Assembly (NCBI GenBank): GCA_024758765.1
Contig: CP101406.1
Span: forward strand, 2,976,001-3,040,000
Source: Mycobacterium sp. SVM_VP21
Lineage (GTDB): Bacteria; Actinomycetota; Actinomycetes; Mycobacteriales; Mycobacteriaceae
Reading direction: 5' to 3'
Length of the DNA: 64,000 nucleotides
Shown here: one piece after another, positions 34,162 to 43,847 of the stretch
Layout of the letters: each line of letters opens with the position of its first letter
Position numbering within the stretch: position 1 is the first letter of the stretch
Notes under the pieces: model-generated
Database searches by the model: none
The model's input: only the letters and a program-made list of their open reading frames with translations
Told to the model about the DNA's origin: nothing
Translations under genes and position numbers: made by a program

Positions 34162-34890
34162 TCAGCTGATTGCTGCGAGCACCTCTTGCGCGTATTCGGG
34201 GCGACACACGACCAGGTCGGGCAGCAGCGGATCGGGCCGGTTGTAGACCAGCGGGGAGCCGTCGATGCGCGAGGTGTGCAGGCCCGCGGCCCGCGCCACC
34301 GCCACCGGGGCCGCGGAGTCCCACTCGTACTGTCCGCCGGCGTGTACGTAGACGTCGGCGATGCCCTGGATGACCGAGGCGACCTTCACCCCCGCCGAGC
34401 CCATCGGCACCAACACGCCATCCAGTCGCTCGCGAACCGCTTCGGCGACCGCGGGCGGTCGGCTGCGCGACACCGCGATGCGGGGCGCGCCGGAGTACGC
34501 CGACGGCGCGGGAACCGCCGGGGTCGCCAGTGTGGTGTCCCGCGCGGGCAGGGCCACCGCCCCGGCGACCAGGTCGCCGGACTGCCACAGTGCCACGTGC
34601 ACGGCCCAGTCGTCGCGGCCGAGTTCACTGAACTCCCGGGTCCCGTCCAGCGGGTCGACGATCCACACCCGTTCGGCACTCAGCCGGACTGGGTTGTCGG
34701 CGCCCTCCTCGGACAGCACTGCGTCGTCCGGCCGCTCGCTTGCCAGTGCGGCCATCAGGAAGTCGTGCGACCGCTGGTCGCCGGCGGCTTTGCGCTCCGC
34801 TCCGCTGGCATCGGCCAGTTCCTCGCGGACGCGCAGCAGCAATCTCCCCGCTTCGGCGCCCAAGTGCGCGGCCAGCTGGTGATCGTTCAC
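34162..34890 (-). CDS. cysQ: CysQ-like 3'-phosphoadenosine 5'-phosphate(sulfate) phosphatase
   Basis: A 242-residue member of the inositol-monophosphatase superfamily with metal-binding [14 protein letters not shown] and [11 protein letters not shown]. Resemblance is to M. tuberculosis CysQ (Rv2131c), which dephosphorylates PAP/PAPS. It starts at GTG 34890, overlapping the cysNC stop (GTGA), so it is coupled to PAPS synthesis. In M. tuberculosis cysQ is at a distant locus; this placement is unusual to my knowledge. Confidence 0.87.
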   Translation of the reverse strand: MNDHQLAAHLGAEAGRLLLRVREELADASGAERKAAGDQRSHDFLMAALASERPDDAVLSEEGADNPVRLSAERVWIVDPLDGTREFSELGRDDWAVHVALWQSGDLVAGAVALPARDTTLATPAVPAPSAYSGAPRIAVSRSRPPAVAEAVRERLDGVLVPMGSAGVKVASVIQGIADVYVHAGGQYEWDSAAPVAVARAAGLHTSRIDGSPLVYNRPDPLLPDLVVCRPEYAQEVLAAIS

Positions 34891-36740
34891 TGGCGGTCGT
34901 CGATCGCTGCGATGACCTGGCGGGCCTGCTCGTCGACACTGTCCTGCGAGCTCAGCCGCACATCCGGATTCCTCGGCCGCTGATACGGGCTGTCGATACC
35001 GGTGAAGTGCGTGATCAGGCCCGCGCGTGCTTTTGCGTAGAGCCCCTTGGGGTCACGCTGCTCGCACTCCTCCAGGGAGGTGTCGCAGAACACCTCGACG
35101 AAGTCGAACCCGGCATCGGTGTGCACCCGACGAGCCAGCTCGCGATGCTCGATCAACGGGCTGATCGCCGGCACCAGCACGATCTGCCCGGAATCGGCCA
35201 GCAGGGTGGCTACGTGCGCCAGTCGGCGCAGGTTCTCGGCTCGATCGGCCATCGAGAATCCCAAATCGGCGTTGAGTCCGTGCCGCAGGTTGTCGCCGTC
35301 GAGAACGTAAGCGGGAGTTCCTCTTTCGAGCAGCATCTGCTCGACCCGCATGGCCACCGACGACTTACCGGCACCGGACAGGCCGGTCAGCCATACGGTG
35401 CGGCCCTTTGACAACCGATCCGTCGCCGTCACCAGCGACTCGTGGCGCACCGTGTTCGGGCTGGCGGCACGCGCCGACTGTTCGCGCAGCACCATGCCGG
35501 CGGCCACGGTTCCGTTGGTCGCCTGGTCGATCAGGATGAACGACCCGGTGGCGTCGTTGCGGGTGAATTCGTCGAGCATCAGCGGCACCTGCGAGCGCAG
35601 CGAGACGCGGCCGAGTTCGTTGAGGTTCAACGTGTTCGCGTCTTTGTCGCGGTGCAAGGTGTTGACGTCGAGGCGGTAGTCCAGCGCCATCACCTTCACC
35701 CGGGTGGTTCGGGTGGTGTGCTTGATGATGTAGTCGTTGCCCGGCTGCAGCGTCGCACCGTCGGCCATCCAACACACGGTGGCGTCGAAATCCTGGACCA
35801 CGCGCGGCTGGTTGTTGGTGCGCGCGATCATGTCGCCGCGGGAGATGTCGATGTCGTCGGTGAGGCTCACCGAGACTGCCATCGGCGGAAACGCTTCGGC
35901 CACTGTACCGTTCGGCCCCTCGATCGCGGCGATCCGACTCGGCTTTCCCGACGGCAGCACCACGACGTCGTCGCCGGGACGCAGCACGCCACTGGCCACC
36001 GTGCCGGCGTAGCTGCGGTGATCGGCGTGCTCGTGGGTCTGCGGGCGGATCACGTACTGCACCGGGAACCGCACATCGACCAGGTTGCGGTCACCGGCGA
36101 TGTAGACCTCTTCGAGGTGGCTCAGCAGCGCCGGACCGTCGTAGTAGGGCGTCTTGTCGGACTTGGTCACCACGTTGTCGCCGAGCAGCGCCGAGATCGG
36201 GATGGTCGTCACGTCGTGCACGTCCAGGCGGGTGGCGAACGAGTGGAAGTCGTCGCGGATCGCCTCGAACTTCTCGGCGTCCCAGTCGATCAGGTCCATC
36301 TTGTTGACGGCCAGCACAATGTGGCGAATGCCCAGCAGCGACGCCAGGAAGGTGTGCCGACGGGACTGCTCCTGCAGGCCGTGGCGGGCGTCCACCAGCA
36401 CGATCGCCAGCTGGGCGGTCGAGGCGCCGGTCACCATGTTGCGGGTGTATTGGATGTGCCCCGGGGTGTCGGCGATGATGAATTTCCGCTTGGGCGTGGC
36501 GAAATAGCGGTAGGCGACATCGATGGTGATGCCCTGCTCGCGCTCGGCGCGCAGGCCATCGGTCACCAGGGCCAGGTCGGTGTAGTCGTGGCCGCGCTCA
36601 CGGGAGGTGCGCTCGACCGAAGCCAGCTGGTCCTCCATGACGGCCTTGGAGTCGAACAGCAGCCGGCCGATCAGCGTGGACTTGCCGTCGTCGACCGAGC
36701 CGGCCGTCGCAATGCGAAGCAGCGTGGTTGCCGCACTCAT
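34887..36740 (-). CDS. cysNC: Bifunctional sulfate adenylyltransferase subunit 1 / APS kinase
   Basis: A 617-residue fusion. The N-terminal EF-Tu-like GTPase has GSVDDGKS (14-21), DTPGHIQYTRN and NKMD and drives APS formation by CysD. The C-terminal APS kinase begins at about residue 440 with GLSGAGKSS and makes PAPS. The start ATG 36740 overlaps the cysD stop (TGATG). The fusion corresponds to Rv1286. Confidence 0.97.
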   Translation of the reverse strand: MSAATTLLRIATAGSVDDGKSTLIGRLLFDSKAVMEDQLASVERTSRERGHDYTDLALVTDGLRAEREQGITIDVAYRYFATPKRKFIIADTPGHIQYTRNMVTGASTAQLAIVLVDARHGLQEQSRRHTFLASLLGIRHIVLAVNKMDLIDWDAEKFEAIRDDFHSFATRLDVHDVTTIPISALLGDNVVTKSDKTPYYDGPALLSHLEEVYIAGDRNLVDVRFPVQYVIRPQTHEHADHRSYAGTVASGVLRPGDDVVVLPSGKPSRIAAIEGPNGTVAEAFPPMAVSVSLTDDIDISRGDMIARTNNQPRVVQDFDATVCWMADGATLQPGNDYIIKHTTRTTRVKVMALDYRLDVNTLHRDKDANTLNLNELGRVSLRSQVPLMLDEFTRNDATGSFILIDQATNGTVAAGMVLREQSARAASPNTVRHESLVTATDRLSKGRTVWLTGLSGAGKSSVAMRVEQMLLERGTPAYVLDGDNLRHGLNADLGFSMADRAENLRRLAHVATLLADSGQIVLVPAISPLIEHRELARRVHTDAGFDFVEVFCDTSLEECEQRDPKGLYAKARAGLITHFTGIDSPYQRPRNPDVRLSSQDSVDEQARQVIAAIDDRQ

Positions 36741-37678
36741 CAGAAATACCCCTGCCTCTTGCGGTCTTCCATGCCTGCTTCGGAGATCCGGTCGTCGGCG
36801 CGGGTGGCGCCGCGTTCGGTCAGCCGGGACAACGCGGTCTCGTCGATCACCTGCTCGACGGTGGTCGCGGTGGATTCCACGCAACCGGTGCAGGTGACGT
36901 CGCCGACGGTGCGGAACCGGACCGAAGTCTCGAACACCTCTTCGCCGTCGGCGGGCCGCAGGAACTCGTGATCGGCCAGCAGCATGCCGTCGCGCCGGAA
37001 CACCTTGCGCTGATGCGCGAAATAGATTGACGGCAAGGCGATTTCCTCGGCGCCGATGTAGGACCAGATGTCGAACTCGGTCCAGTTGGACAGCGGGAAC
37101 GCCCGGATGTGCTCACCGGCGCGGTGCCGTCCGTTGTAGAGGTTCCACAGCTCGGGCCGCTGCGCCTTGGGATCCCACTGGCCGAACTCGTCGCGGAAAC
37201 TGAACACCCGCTCCTTGGCGCGCGCCTTCTCCTCGTCGCGGCGGGCGCCGCCGAACGCGGCGTCGAACTTGTTCTCGCGGATCGCCCGCAGCAGCGTGAC
37301 GGTCTGAAGCGGGTTGCGCGACGGCCCGTCGTCGACCACCCGTCCGGCGTCGATGTCGTCTTGGACCGATGCGACCACCAACCGGACTCCGGTCTGCGCG
37401 ACCAGCTCGTCGCGGGCGGCGATGACCTCGTCAAAGTTGTGGCCGGTGTCGACGTGCATCACCGGGAACGGCAGCCGGCCCGGCGCGAACGCCTTGACGG
37501 CCAGATGCAACATGACGATGGAGTCCTTGCCGCCGGAGAACAGCAGCACCGGACGCTCGAACTCCGCCGCCACCTCCCGGATGATGTGGATGGCCTCGGC
37601 CTCCAGGGTGCGCAGATGCGTGAGCTGATAGTGCCCGGCCGTGGCGGCCTCCGGGGGCGCAGTGACGTTACTGGTCAT
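36740..37678 (-). CDS. cysD: Sulfate adenylyltransferase subunit 2
   Basis: A 312-residue PP-loop ATP pyrophosphatase with FSGGKDS (47-53). With CysN it forms ATP sulfurylase, activating sulfate to APS. It is the first gene of the cysD-cysNC-cysQ run; a palindrome sits upstream. Confidence 0.97.
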   Translation of the reverse strand: MTSNVTAPPEAATAGHYQLTHLRTLEAEAIHIIREVAAEFERPVLLFSGGKDSIVMLHLAVKAFAPGRLPFPVMHVDTGHNFDEVIAARDELVAQTGVRLVVASVQDDIDAGRVVDDGPSRNPLQTVTLLRAIRENKFDAAFGGARRDEEKARAKERVFSFRDEFGQWDPKAQRPELWNLYNGRHRAGEHIRAFPLSNWTEFDIWSYIGAEEIALPSIYFAHQRKVFRRDGMLLADHEFLRPADGEEVFETSVRFRTVGDVTCTGCVESTATTVEQVIDETALSRLTERGATRADDRISEAGMEDRKRQGYF

Positions 37679-37731
37679 GACTTCCTTGCCAGGGATACCC
37701 GATAATCTTGGTGAGACTTACCATATTTGTT

Positions 37732-37753
37732 GGTTATAGCTGGCTATGCAACC
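37732..37753 (-). promoter_or_regulatory. Imperfect palindrome upstream of cysD
   Basis: GGTTATAGC and GCTATGCAACC flank a TG centre and form an imperfect dyad in the AT-rich gap (37679-37828) between cysD and the carbonic anhydrase gene, about 55 bp before the cysD start. It is a candidate operator for a sulfur-responsive regulator, possibly the nearby Rrf2 protein. No experimental link is known to me. Confidence 0.4.
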
Positions 37754-37828
37754 AGCCGCACTGTGTCACTGTCAATGTGATCTGTCTTGCGCGCACCTTC
37801 CCCACTTAGAGGGGCCCAGAAATCGGAG

Positions 37829-38320
37829 CTACAGCGTGACTTCGTCGAGCTTGCCGGTGGCGACGTCGAAGACGAACCCGCGCAACGACGTGGTAGCCGT
37901 GATGAATGGGCTGGCCTTGACCCGCCGCAATGACTGACGGACGTCCTCGACCGGGTCCGGGAACGCCTCGGCCGACCATGTCGGGCGGATGCCGGTCTCG
38001 TCCAGGATGGAGCGCTTGAAGTCGTCGTCGGTGAAGGTGAGCATCCCGCAGTCGGTGTGGTGGATCAGGATGATCTCGCGAGTGCCCAACAGTCGTTGGC
38101 TGATCGCCAGGGAGCGGATCGCGTCCTCGGAGATCACGCCGCCGGCGTTGCGGATGGCGTGCGCCTCGCCCTCCTTGAGCCCCAGCACCCGGTAGACGTC
38201 CAGACGCGCGTCCATGCAGGCGACGACCGCGACGTGCTTGCTCGGCGGCATGGGCAGCGGACCGGTGAAGGTCTTCGCGTATTCGGCGTTGTTCGCCAGG
38301 TAGTCATCGGTGACGGTCAC
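37829..38320 (-). CDS. Beta-class carbonic anhydrase
   Basis: A 163-residue zinc enzyme (Rv1284-like) with ligands Cys35, His88 and Cys91 (CMDARLD and HHTDCGM) and the Asp37-Arg39 dyad. It interconverts CO2 and bicarbonate. The GTG start at 38320 follows GAGGAGAAGAG. It is upstream of cysD on the same strand, as in M. tuberculosis. Confidence 0.95.
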   Translation of the reverse strand: MTVTDDYLANNAEYAKTFTGPLPMPPSKHVAVVACMDARLDVYRVLGLKEGEAHAIRNAGGVISEDAIRSLAISQRLLGTREIILIHHTDCGMLTFTDDDFKRSILDETGIRPTWSAEAFPDPVEDVRQSLRRVKASPFITATTSLRGFVFDVATGKLDEVTL

Positions 38321-38447
38321 AGCTCTTCTCCTCGGTCGCGGTGCAGCGGAGCCTAGTGAACGAACACGCGGATTTCACGGGTAAAAATCATTCGATAATG
38401 CTCTGCCGGCAGCGCCTGCTCCGGCGCCGACCTCTACCCTTTTGGCC

Positions 38448-39425
38448 ATGACGCGGTTTCTGGCCGGCCGGGCGCTGAACTACCTGGTGCTGCTGGGCCT
38501 CGCCTCGTTTCTGACGTTCTGCCTGACCTCGCTGGCCTTCGCGCCGCTGGACAGCCTGATGCAACGCAATCCACGCCCGCCGCAGGCCGTGATCGACGCC
38601 AAGGCCACCGAACTGGGCCTGGACAAGCCGATTCCGCTGCGCTACGCGCACTGGGCCTCACACGCGGTGCGCGGCGACTTCGGCGTCACCGTCACCGGCC
38701 AGCCGGTCTCTGGGGAGCTGGGCCGGCGCGTCGGGGTCAGCCTGCGTCTGCTGGTCGTCGGCTCGCTGGCCGGCACCGCGATCGGGGTGGTGGCCGGCGC
38801 GTGGGGGGCGGTGCGCCAGTACCGGCTCTCCGATCGGGTGATCACCATGGCGGCGCTGCTGGTGCTGTCGGTACCGACCTTCGTGCTGGCCAACCTGGTG
38901 ATCCTCAGCGCGCTGCGGGTGAACTGGGCGCTGGGCGCCCAACTGTTCGACTACACCGGTGAGACCTCCCCCGGTTTGGTCACCGGCTTCTGGCCCGGGT
39001 TGCTCGATCGGCTGCAACACCTGGTGTTGCCGTCGCTGACGCTGGCGCTGGGCGCGGCCGCCAGCTTCAGCCGCTACCAGCGCAACGCGATGCTCGACGT
39101 GCTCGGCCAGGACTTCATCCGCACCGCACGGGCCAAGGGGCTGACCCGGCGGCGCGCGCTGTTCAAACACGGGCTGCGCACCGCGCTGATCCCGATGGCG
39201 ACGCTGTTCGCCTACGGGGTGGCCGGGCTGGTCACCGGCGCGGTGTTCGTCGAGAAGATCTTCGGCTGGCACGGCATGGGCGAATGGGTGGTGCAGGGCG
39301 TGGCGACCCAGGACACCAATATCGTCGCGGCCATCACGGTGTTCTCCGGGGCGGTGGTGCTGCTGGCCGGGCTGCTCTCCGACGTCATCTACGCGATGCT
39401 CGACCCGCGGGTGCGGGTGTCATGA
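38448..39425 (+). CDS. oppB: Oligopeptide ABC transporter permease OppB
   Basis: A 325-residue permease with six predicted helices and the cytoplasmic EAA-like loop (RTARAKGLTRRRALFKHGLR). ATG 38448 (MTRFLAGRALNYL) matches mycobacterial OppB; an ATG two codons earlier is possible. First gene of the oppBCDA operon, whose members all overlap by 4 bp. Confidence 0.95.
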   Translation: MTRFLAGRALNYLVLLGLASFLTFCLTSLAFAPLDSLMQRNPRPPQAVIDAKATELGLDKPIPLRYAHWASHAVRGDFGVTVTGQPVSGELGRRVGVSLRLLVVGSLAGTAIGVVAGAWGAVRQYRLSDRVITMAALLVLSVPTFVLANLVILSALRVNWALGAQLFDYTGETSPGLVTGFWPGLLDRLQHLVLPSLTLALGAAASFSRYQRNAMLDVLGQDFIRTARAKGLTRRRALFKHGLRTALIPMATLFAYGVAGLVTGAVFVEKIFGWHGMGEWVVQGVATQDTNIVAAITVFSGAVVLLAGLLSDVIYAMLDPRVRVS

Positions 39426-40306
39426 CAAGCGCCGAGGTCGAATTCGCCTCACGGCGCACCCTGGTGCTGCGCCGATTCCTGCGCAGCCGCAGCGCAGTCG
39501 GCGCGCTGGCGCTGCTGGCGGTGATGTTCGTCGGCTGCTACACGCTGCCGGGCCTGCTGCCCTACTCCTACACCGACCTGGACTACGACGCGCTGCTGGT
39601 CCCGCCGGGTGCTCGACACTGGTTGGGCACCAACGCCTTGGGCCAAGATCTGTTGGCCCAGATCCTGCGCGGCATGCAGAAATCGATGCTGATCGGGGTG
39701 TGCGTGGCGCTGATCTCCACGGTGATCGCCGCGACCGTCGGAGCGATCTCGGGGTATTTCGGCGGCTGGCGCGACCGGGTGCTCATGTGGCTGGTCGACC
39801 TGCTGCTGGTGGTGCCGGCGTTCATCCTGATCGCGATCATCACCCCACGCACCAAGAACAGCGGCAACATCGCGCTGCTGGTGCTGCTGCTGGCCGGCTT
39901 CAGCTGGATGATCAGCGCCCGGATGGTGCGCGGGCTGACCATGAGCCTGCGGGAACGTGAATTCATCCGGGCCGCACGCTATATGGGGGTCTCCAGCCGG
40001 CGCATCATCATCGACCACGTGGTGCCCAATGTGGCGTCCATCTTGATCATCGACACCGCACTCAACGTCGCGGTGGCGATCCTGGCCGAAACCGGTTTGA
40101 GTTACCTGGGTTTCGGCATCCAGCCGCCCGACGTCTCGCTGGGCACCCTGATCGCCGACGGCACCGCCTCGGCCATCACCTTCCCATGGGTGTTCCTGTT
40201 CCCGGCCGGGGTGCTGATCACGATCCTGGTGTGCTCCAACCTCGCCGGGGATGGCCTGCGCGACGCCCTGGATCCCGATGCCGCGACGTTGCGGAGCCGC
40301 CGATGA
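39422..40306 (+). CDS. oppC: Oligopeptide ABC transporter permease OppC
   Basis: A 294-residue permease starting [19 protein letters not shown], with the loop [21 protein letters not shown] and [17 protein letters not shown], characteristic of DppC/OppC. It overlaps oppB and oppD by ATGA, so translation is coupled. Confidence 0.96.
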   Translation: MTSAEVEFASRRTLVLRRFLRSRSAVGALALLAVMFVGCYTLPGLLPYSYTDLDYDALLVPPGARHWLGTNALGQDLLAQILRGMQKSMLIGVCVALISTVIAATVGAISGYFGGWRDRVLMWLVDLLLVVPAFILIAIITPRTKNSGNIALLVLLLAGFSWMISARMVRGLTMSLREREFIRAARYMGVSSRRIIIDHVVPNVASILIIDTALNVAVAILAETGLSYLGFGIQPPDVSLGTLIADGTASAITFPWVFLFPAGVLITILVCSNLAGDGLRDALDPDAATLRSRR

Positions 40307-42123
40307 GCACCCTGCTGGAAGTCTCCGACCTGGCCGTCACGTTCGGCGCGGGCCGCGACGCCGTGCGTGCGGTGCGCGGCGTCAGCTATCACGTCGATGC
40401 CGGCGAAGTGGTGGCGATGGTCGGCGAATCGGGCTCCGGGAAATCCGCGGCGGCGATGGCCGTGATGGGACTGCTGCCCGAGCACGCGCAGGTGTCCGGT
40501 TCGGTGCGACTGCATGGCACCCAGCTGATCGGGCTGGGTGACACCGCGATGTCGAAGTTCCGCGGCGCCTCGATCGGAATGGTGTTCCAGGACCCGATGT
40601 CGGCCCTGACACCGGTGTACACGGTGGGCGATCAGATCGCCGAGGCCATCGAGGTGCACCAGCCCCGGGTGGGCCGCGCCGCGGCGCGCCGACGTGCCGT
40701 CGAGCTGCTGGAGCTGGTCGGGATCAACCGTCCCGAGCAGCGGGCGCGGGCGTTTCCGCATGAGCTGTCCGGCGGGGAGCGGCAACGGGTGGTGATCGCC
40801 ATCGCGATCTCCTGCGACCCAGATCTGCTCATCTGCGACGAACCCACCACCGCGCTGGACGTCACCGTGCAGGCCCAGATCCTCGAAGTCCTCAAGACCG
40901 CGCGAGACGTGACCGGCGCCGGGGTGCTGATCATCACCCACGACCTCGGGGTGGTCGCCGAATTCGCCGACCGGGCACTGGTGATGTATGCCGGTCGGGT
41001 GGTCGAGGCCGCCCCGGTGCAGGTCTTGTACTCCGACCGGCGGATGCCCTACACGGTGGGACTGTTGGGTTCGGTGCCCCGCTTGGACGCCCCGCAGGGC
41101 ACCCGGCTGGTGCCGATCCCGGGCGCGCCACCGTCATTGACGGCCGGGGTCGATGAAGGCTGCCCCTTCGCCCCGCGCTGCCCATTGGCCGCCGACGACT
41201 GCCTGACGGCTGAGCCAGATCTGCTCAGCGTCGGAGAGAACCATTCGGCGGCATGCATTCACACCGACCAGGTCATCGGGCGCAGCGCCGCCGATATCTA
41301 TGGCGTGCGCACCGATGTGGCAGCCACGGTCTCCGGTGAGCCCCCCACCGTGCTGCGGGTCCGCGACCTGGTCAAGACCTATCCGCTGACCAAGGGCGTG
41401 CTGCGCCGACGCGCCGGGGAGGTGCGGGCAGTGGACGGGGTGAGCTTCGAGTTGCAGCAGGGCCGCACCCTGGGAATCGTCGGCGAATCCGGCTCGGGCA
41501 AATCCACCACCTTGCACCAGATCCTGGAGCTGACCGCGCCGCAGTCCGGTTCGATCGAGGTGCTGGGCACGGACGTGGCGGCGTTGAAGCGGGACGGCCG
41601 TCGTGCCCTGCGGCGTGACCTGCAGGTGGTGTTCCAGGATCCGGTCGCGTCACTGGATCCCCGACTGCCGGTCTTCGAACTGCTGGCAGAACCCCTGCGG
41701 GCCAACGGCTCCGACAAAGCCGCGATTCATGCCCGCGTCGCCGAACTGCTGGAGCTGGTCGGGCTGCGCCGCGGTGACGCGCTGCGCTATCCGTCGGAGT
41801 TTTCCGGCGGGCAGAAGCAGCGGATCGGCATCGCCCGGGCCTTGGCGTTGCAGCCGAAGATCCTCGCGCTGGACGAGCCGGTGTCCGCGCTCGATGTGTC
41901 GATTCAGGCCGGGATCATCAACCTGCTGCTCGATCTGCAGCAGCAACTCGGGCTGTCCTACCTGTTTGTGTCGCATGACCTTTCGGTGGTCAAACACCTG
42001 GCGCACCGGGTCGCGGTGATGTTCGCCGGGGCGATCGTCGAACAGGGCGAGGCCGATCAGGTGTTCCGCGATCCTCAACACGACTACACCCGTCGGCTTT
42101 TGGCCGCGGTGCCACACTTATGA
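40303..42123 (+). CDS. oppD: Oligopeptide ABC transporter ATPase OppD, two-domain
   Basis: A 606-residue protein with two nucleotide-binding domains in tandem. Walker A motifs are [10 protein letters not shown] (first) and GESGSGKST (second), with signatures LSGGERQRV and FSGGQKQRI. Each domain has the Cys-rich or peptide-transporter C-terminal tail; [12 protein letters not shown] follows domain one. One chain thus replaces separate OppD and OppF. Confidence 0.96.
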   Translation: MSTLLEVSDLAVTFGAGRDAVRAVRGVSYHVDAGEVVAMVGESGSGKSAAAMAVMGLLPEHAQVSGSVRLHGTQLIGLGDTAMSKFRGASIGMVFQDPMSALTPVYTVGDQIAEAIEVHQPRVGRAAARRRAVELLELVGINRPEQRARAFPHELSGGERQRVVIAIAISCDPDLLICDEPTTALDVTVQAQILEVLKTARDVTGAGVLIITHDLGVVAEFADRALVMYAGRVVEAAPVQVLYSDRRMPYTVGLLGSVPRLDAPQGTRLVPIPGAPPSLTAGVDEGCPFAPRCPLAADDCLTAEPDLLSVGENHSAACIHTDQVIGRSAADIYGVRTDVAATVSGEPPTVLRVRDLVKTYPLTKGVLRRRAGEVRAVDGVSFELQQGRTLGIVGESGSGKSTTLHQILELTAPQSGSIEVLGTDVAALKRDGRRALRRDLQVVFQDPVASLDPRLPVFELLAEPLRANGSDKAAIHARVAELLELVGLRRGDALRYPSEFSGGQKQRIGIARALALQPKILALDEPVSALDVSIQAGIINLLLDLQQQLGLSYLFVSHDLSVVKHLAHRVAVMFAGAIVEQGEADQVFRDPQHDYTRRLLAAVPHL

Positions 42124-43844
42124 CTATGACGTTGACTCTGCGCTCACGGCGACGTTGTGCGAGAAGAGGCCGCCCTGGACGCAGAGTCAACGGGGTGGTG
42201 GCCACCGTGTTAGCTGCCGGCATGGCGCTCAGCGGGTGCGCGGCAGTCGATATCACCGCCCCCGAGGGCACCGCCGCGGTGGGGACAGCCAGCGACGTCA
42301 ACCCGCAGGACCCAGCAAAACTGCGCGACGGCGGCAATCTGCGACTGTCCATGACCCAGTTCCCGCCGAACTTCAACCCGCTGCACATCGACGGAAACCT
42401 GGCCGAGAACGCCGCGATGCTCAAGGCCACCATGCCGCGGGCGTTCACCATCGGACCGGACGGCTCGGCGACGGTGGACACCGACTACTTCACCAGTGTG
42501 GAGCTGACCGGCACCAACCCCCAGGTGGTCACCTACACCATCAACCCGAAAGCGGTGTGGAGCGACGGGACACCGCTCACCTGGAAAGACATCGCCAGCC
42601 AGATCCACGCCACCAGCGGCGCCGACAGCAGCTACGCGATCGCGACCACCAACGGCGCCGAGCGCGTCGCCTCGGTGACCCGCGGCGTCGACGACCGGCA
42701 GGCCGTGATGCGCTTCGCCAAGCCCTACGCGGAGTGGCGGGGCATGTTCGCGGGCAACTCGATGCTGTTGCCGGCCAGCATGACCGGCGACCCGACGACC
42801 TTCAACAAGGCGCAGCTGAGCCGGCCGGGTCCCTCGGCCGGGCCGTTCGTGCTGTCGACCCTGGATCGCACCAGCCAGCGCATCACCTTGACCCGCAACC
42901 CCGCCTGGTGGGGCCGGACCCCGAAGCTGGACACCATCACCTACTTGGTGCTCGACGAGGCCGCCCGGATGCCGGCGCTGCAGAACCACACCATCGACGC
43001 CGCCGGAGTGGCCACCCTGGATCAGTTGACGATCGCGCGGCGCACCGAGGGCATCGCGATCCGGCGGGCGCCGACTCCGGCCTGGAATCACTTCACCTTC
43101 AACGGGGCGCCGGGCGCCATCTTGTCTGACAAGGCGCTGCGGCTGGCGGTCATGCGCGGGATCGACCGGGCGACGATCGCCAAGGTCACCCAGCGCGGCC
43201 TGACTGCCGACCCGGTGCCGCTGAACAACCACATCTACGTCGCCGGTCAAGAGGGGTACCAAGACAACAGTGCGGTGGTGGCCTACGACCCCGAGCGTGC
43301 CGCACGCGAGCTCGACGAGCTCGGCTGGACGTTGCATGGGAAGTTCCGGGAGAAGAACGGTCGCCCCCTGGTGATCCGCCACCTGTTCTACGACGCGTCG
43401 AGCACCCGCCAGTTCGCCCAGGTGGCGCAGCACAACCTGGCCCAGATCGGGGTCAAGTTGCAGTTGGACGCCAAGGCCGGTGGCGGCTTCTTCACCGACT
43501 ACGTCAATGTCGGTGACTTCGACATCGCCCAATTCAGCTGGGTCGGAGACGCTTTCCCGCTGGCCGGGCTGAATCAGATCTCCGCGTCCTACGGGGAGGC
43601 CAACTTCGGCAAGATCGGCAGCCCGGCCATCGACGCCAAGATCGAGGAGACGCTGGAGGCGCTGGATCCGGCGGTGGCGCGGGCGCGGGCCAACGAGGTC
43701 GACAGCCTGCTGTGGGCCGAGGGATTCAGCCTGCCGCTGATCCAGACCACCGGCAATGTGGCGGTGCGCAGTTCGCTGGCCAACTTCGGGGCGCCGGGGC
43801 TGGCGGATCTGGACTACACCGTGATCGGGTTCATGAAGGACTGA
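42120..43844 (+). CDS. oppA: Oligopeptide-binding lipoprotein OppA
   Basis: A 574-residue extracellular solute-binding protein (family 5). The signal sequence has a basic lead, hydrophobic core and lipobox ALSGC (Cys40), so it should be lipid-anchored outside the membrane. It corresponds to Rv1280c, which is known to affect glutathione and peptide uptake. ATG overlaps the oppD stop (ATGA). Confidence 0.95.
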   Translation: MTMTLTLRSRRRCARRGRPGRRVNGVVATVLAAGMALSGCAAVDITAPEGTAAVGTASDVNPQDPAKLRDGGNLRLSMTQFPPNFNPLHIDGNLAENAAMLKATMPRAFTIGPDGSATVDTDYFTSVELTGTNPQVVTYTINPKAVWSDGTPLTWKDIASQIHATSGADSSYAIATTNGAERVASVTRGVDDRQAVMRFAKPYAEWRGMFAGNSMLLPASMTGDPTTFNKAQLSRPGPSAGPFVLSTLDRTSQRITLTRNPAWWGRTPKLDTITYLVLDEAARMPALQNHTIDAAGVATLDQLTIARRTEGIAIRRAPTPAWNHFTFNGAPGAILSDKALRLAVMRGIDRATIAKVTQRGLTADPVPLNNHIYVAGQEGYQDNSAVVAYDPERAARELDELGWTLHGKFREKNGRPLVIRHLFYDASSTRQFAQVAQHNLAQIGVKLQLDAKAGGGFFTDYVNVGDFDIAQFSWVGDAFPLAGLNQISASYGEANFGKIGSPAIDAKIEETLEALDPAVARARANEVDSLLWAEGFSLPLIQTTGNVAVRSSLANFGAPGLADLDYTVIGFMKD

Positions 43845-43847
43845 TGG

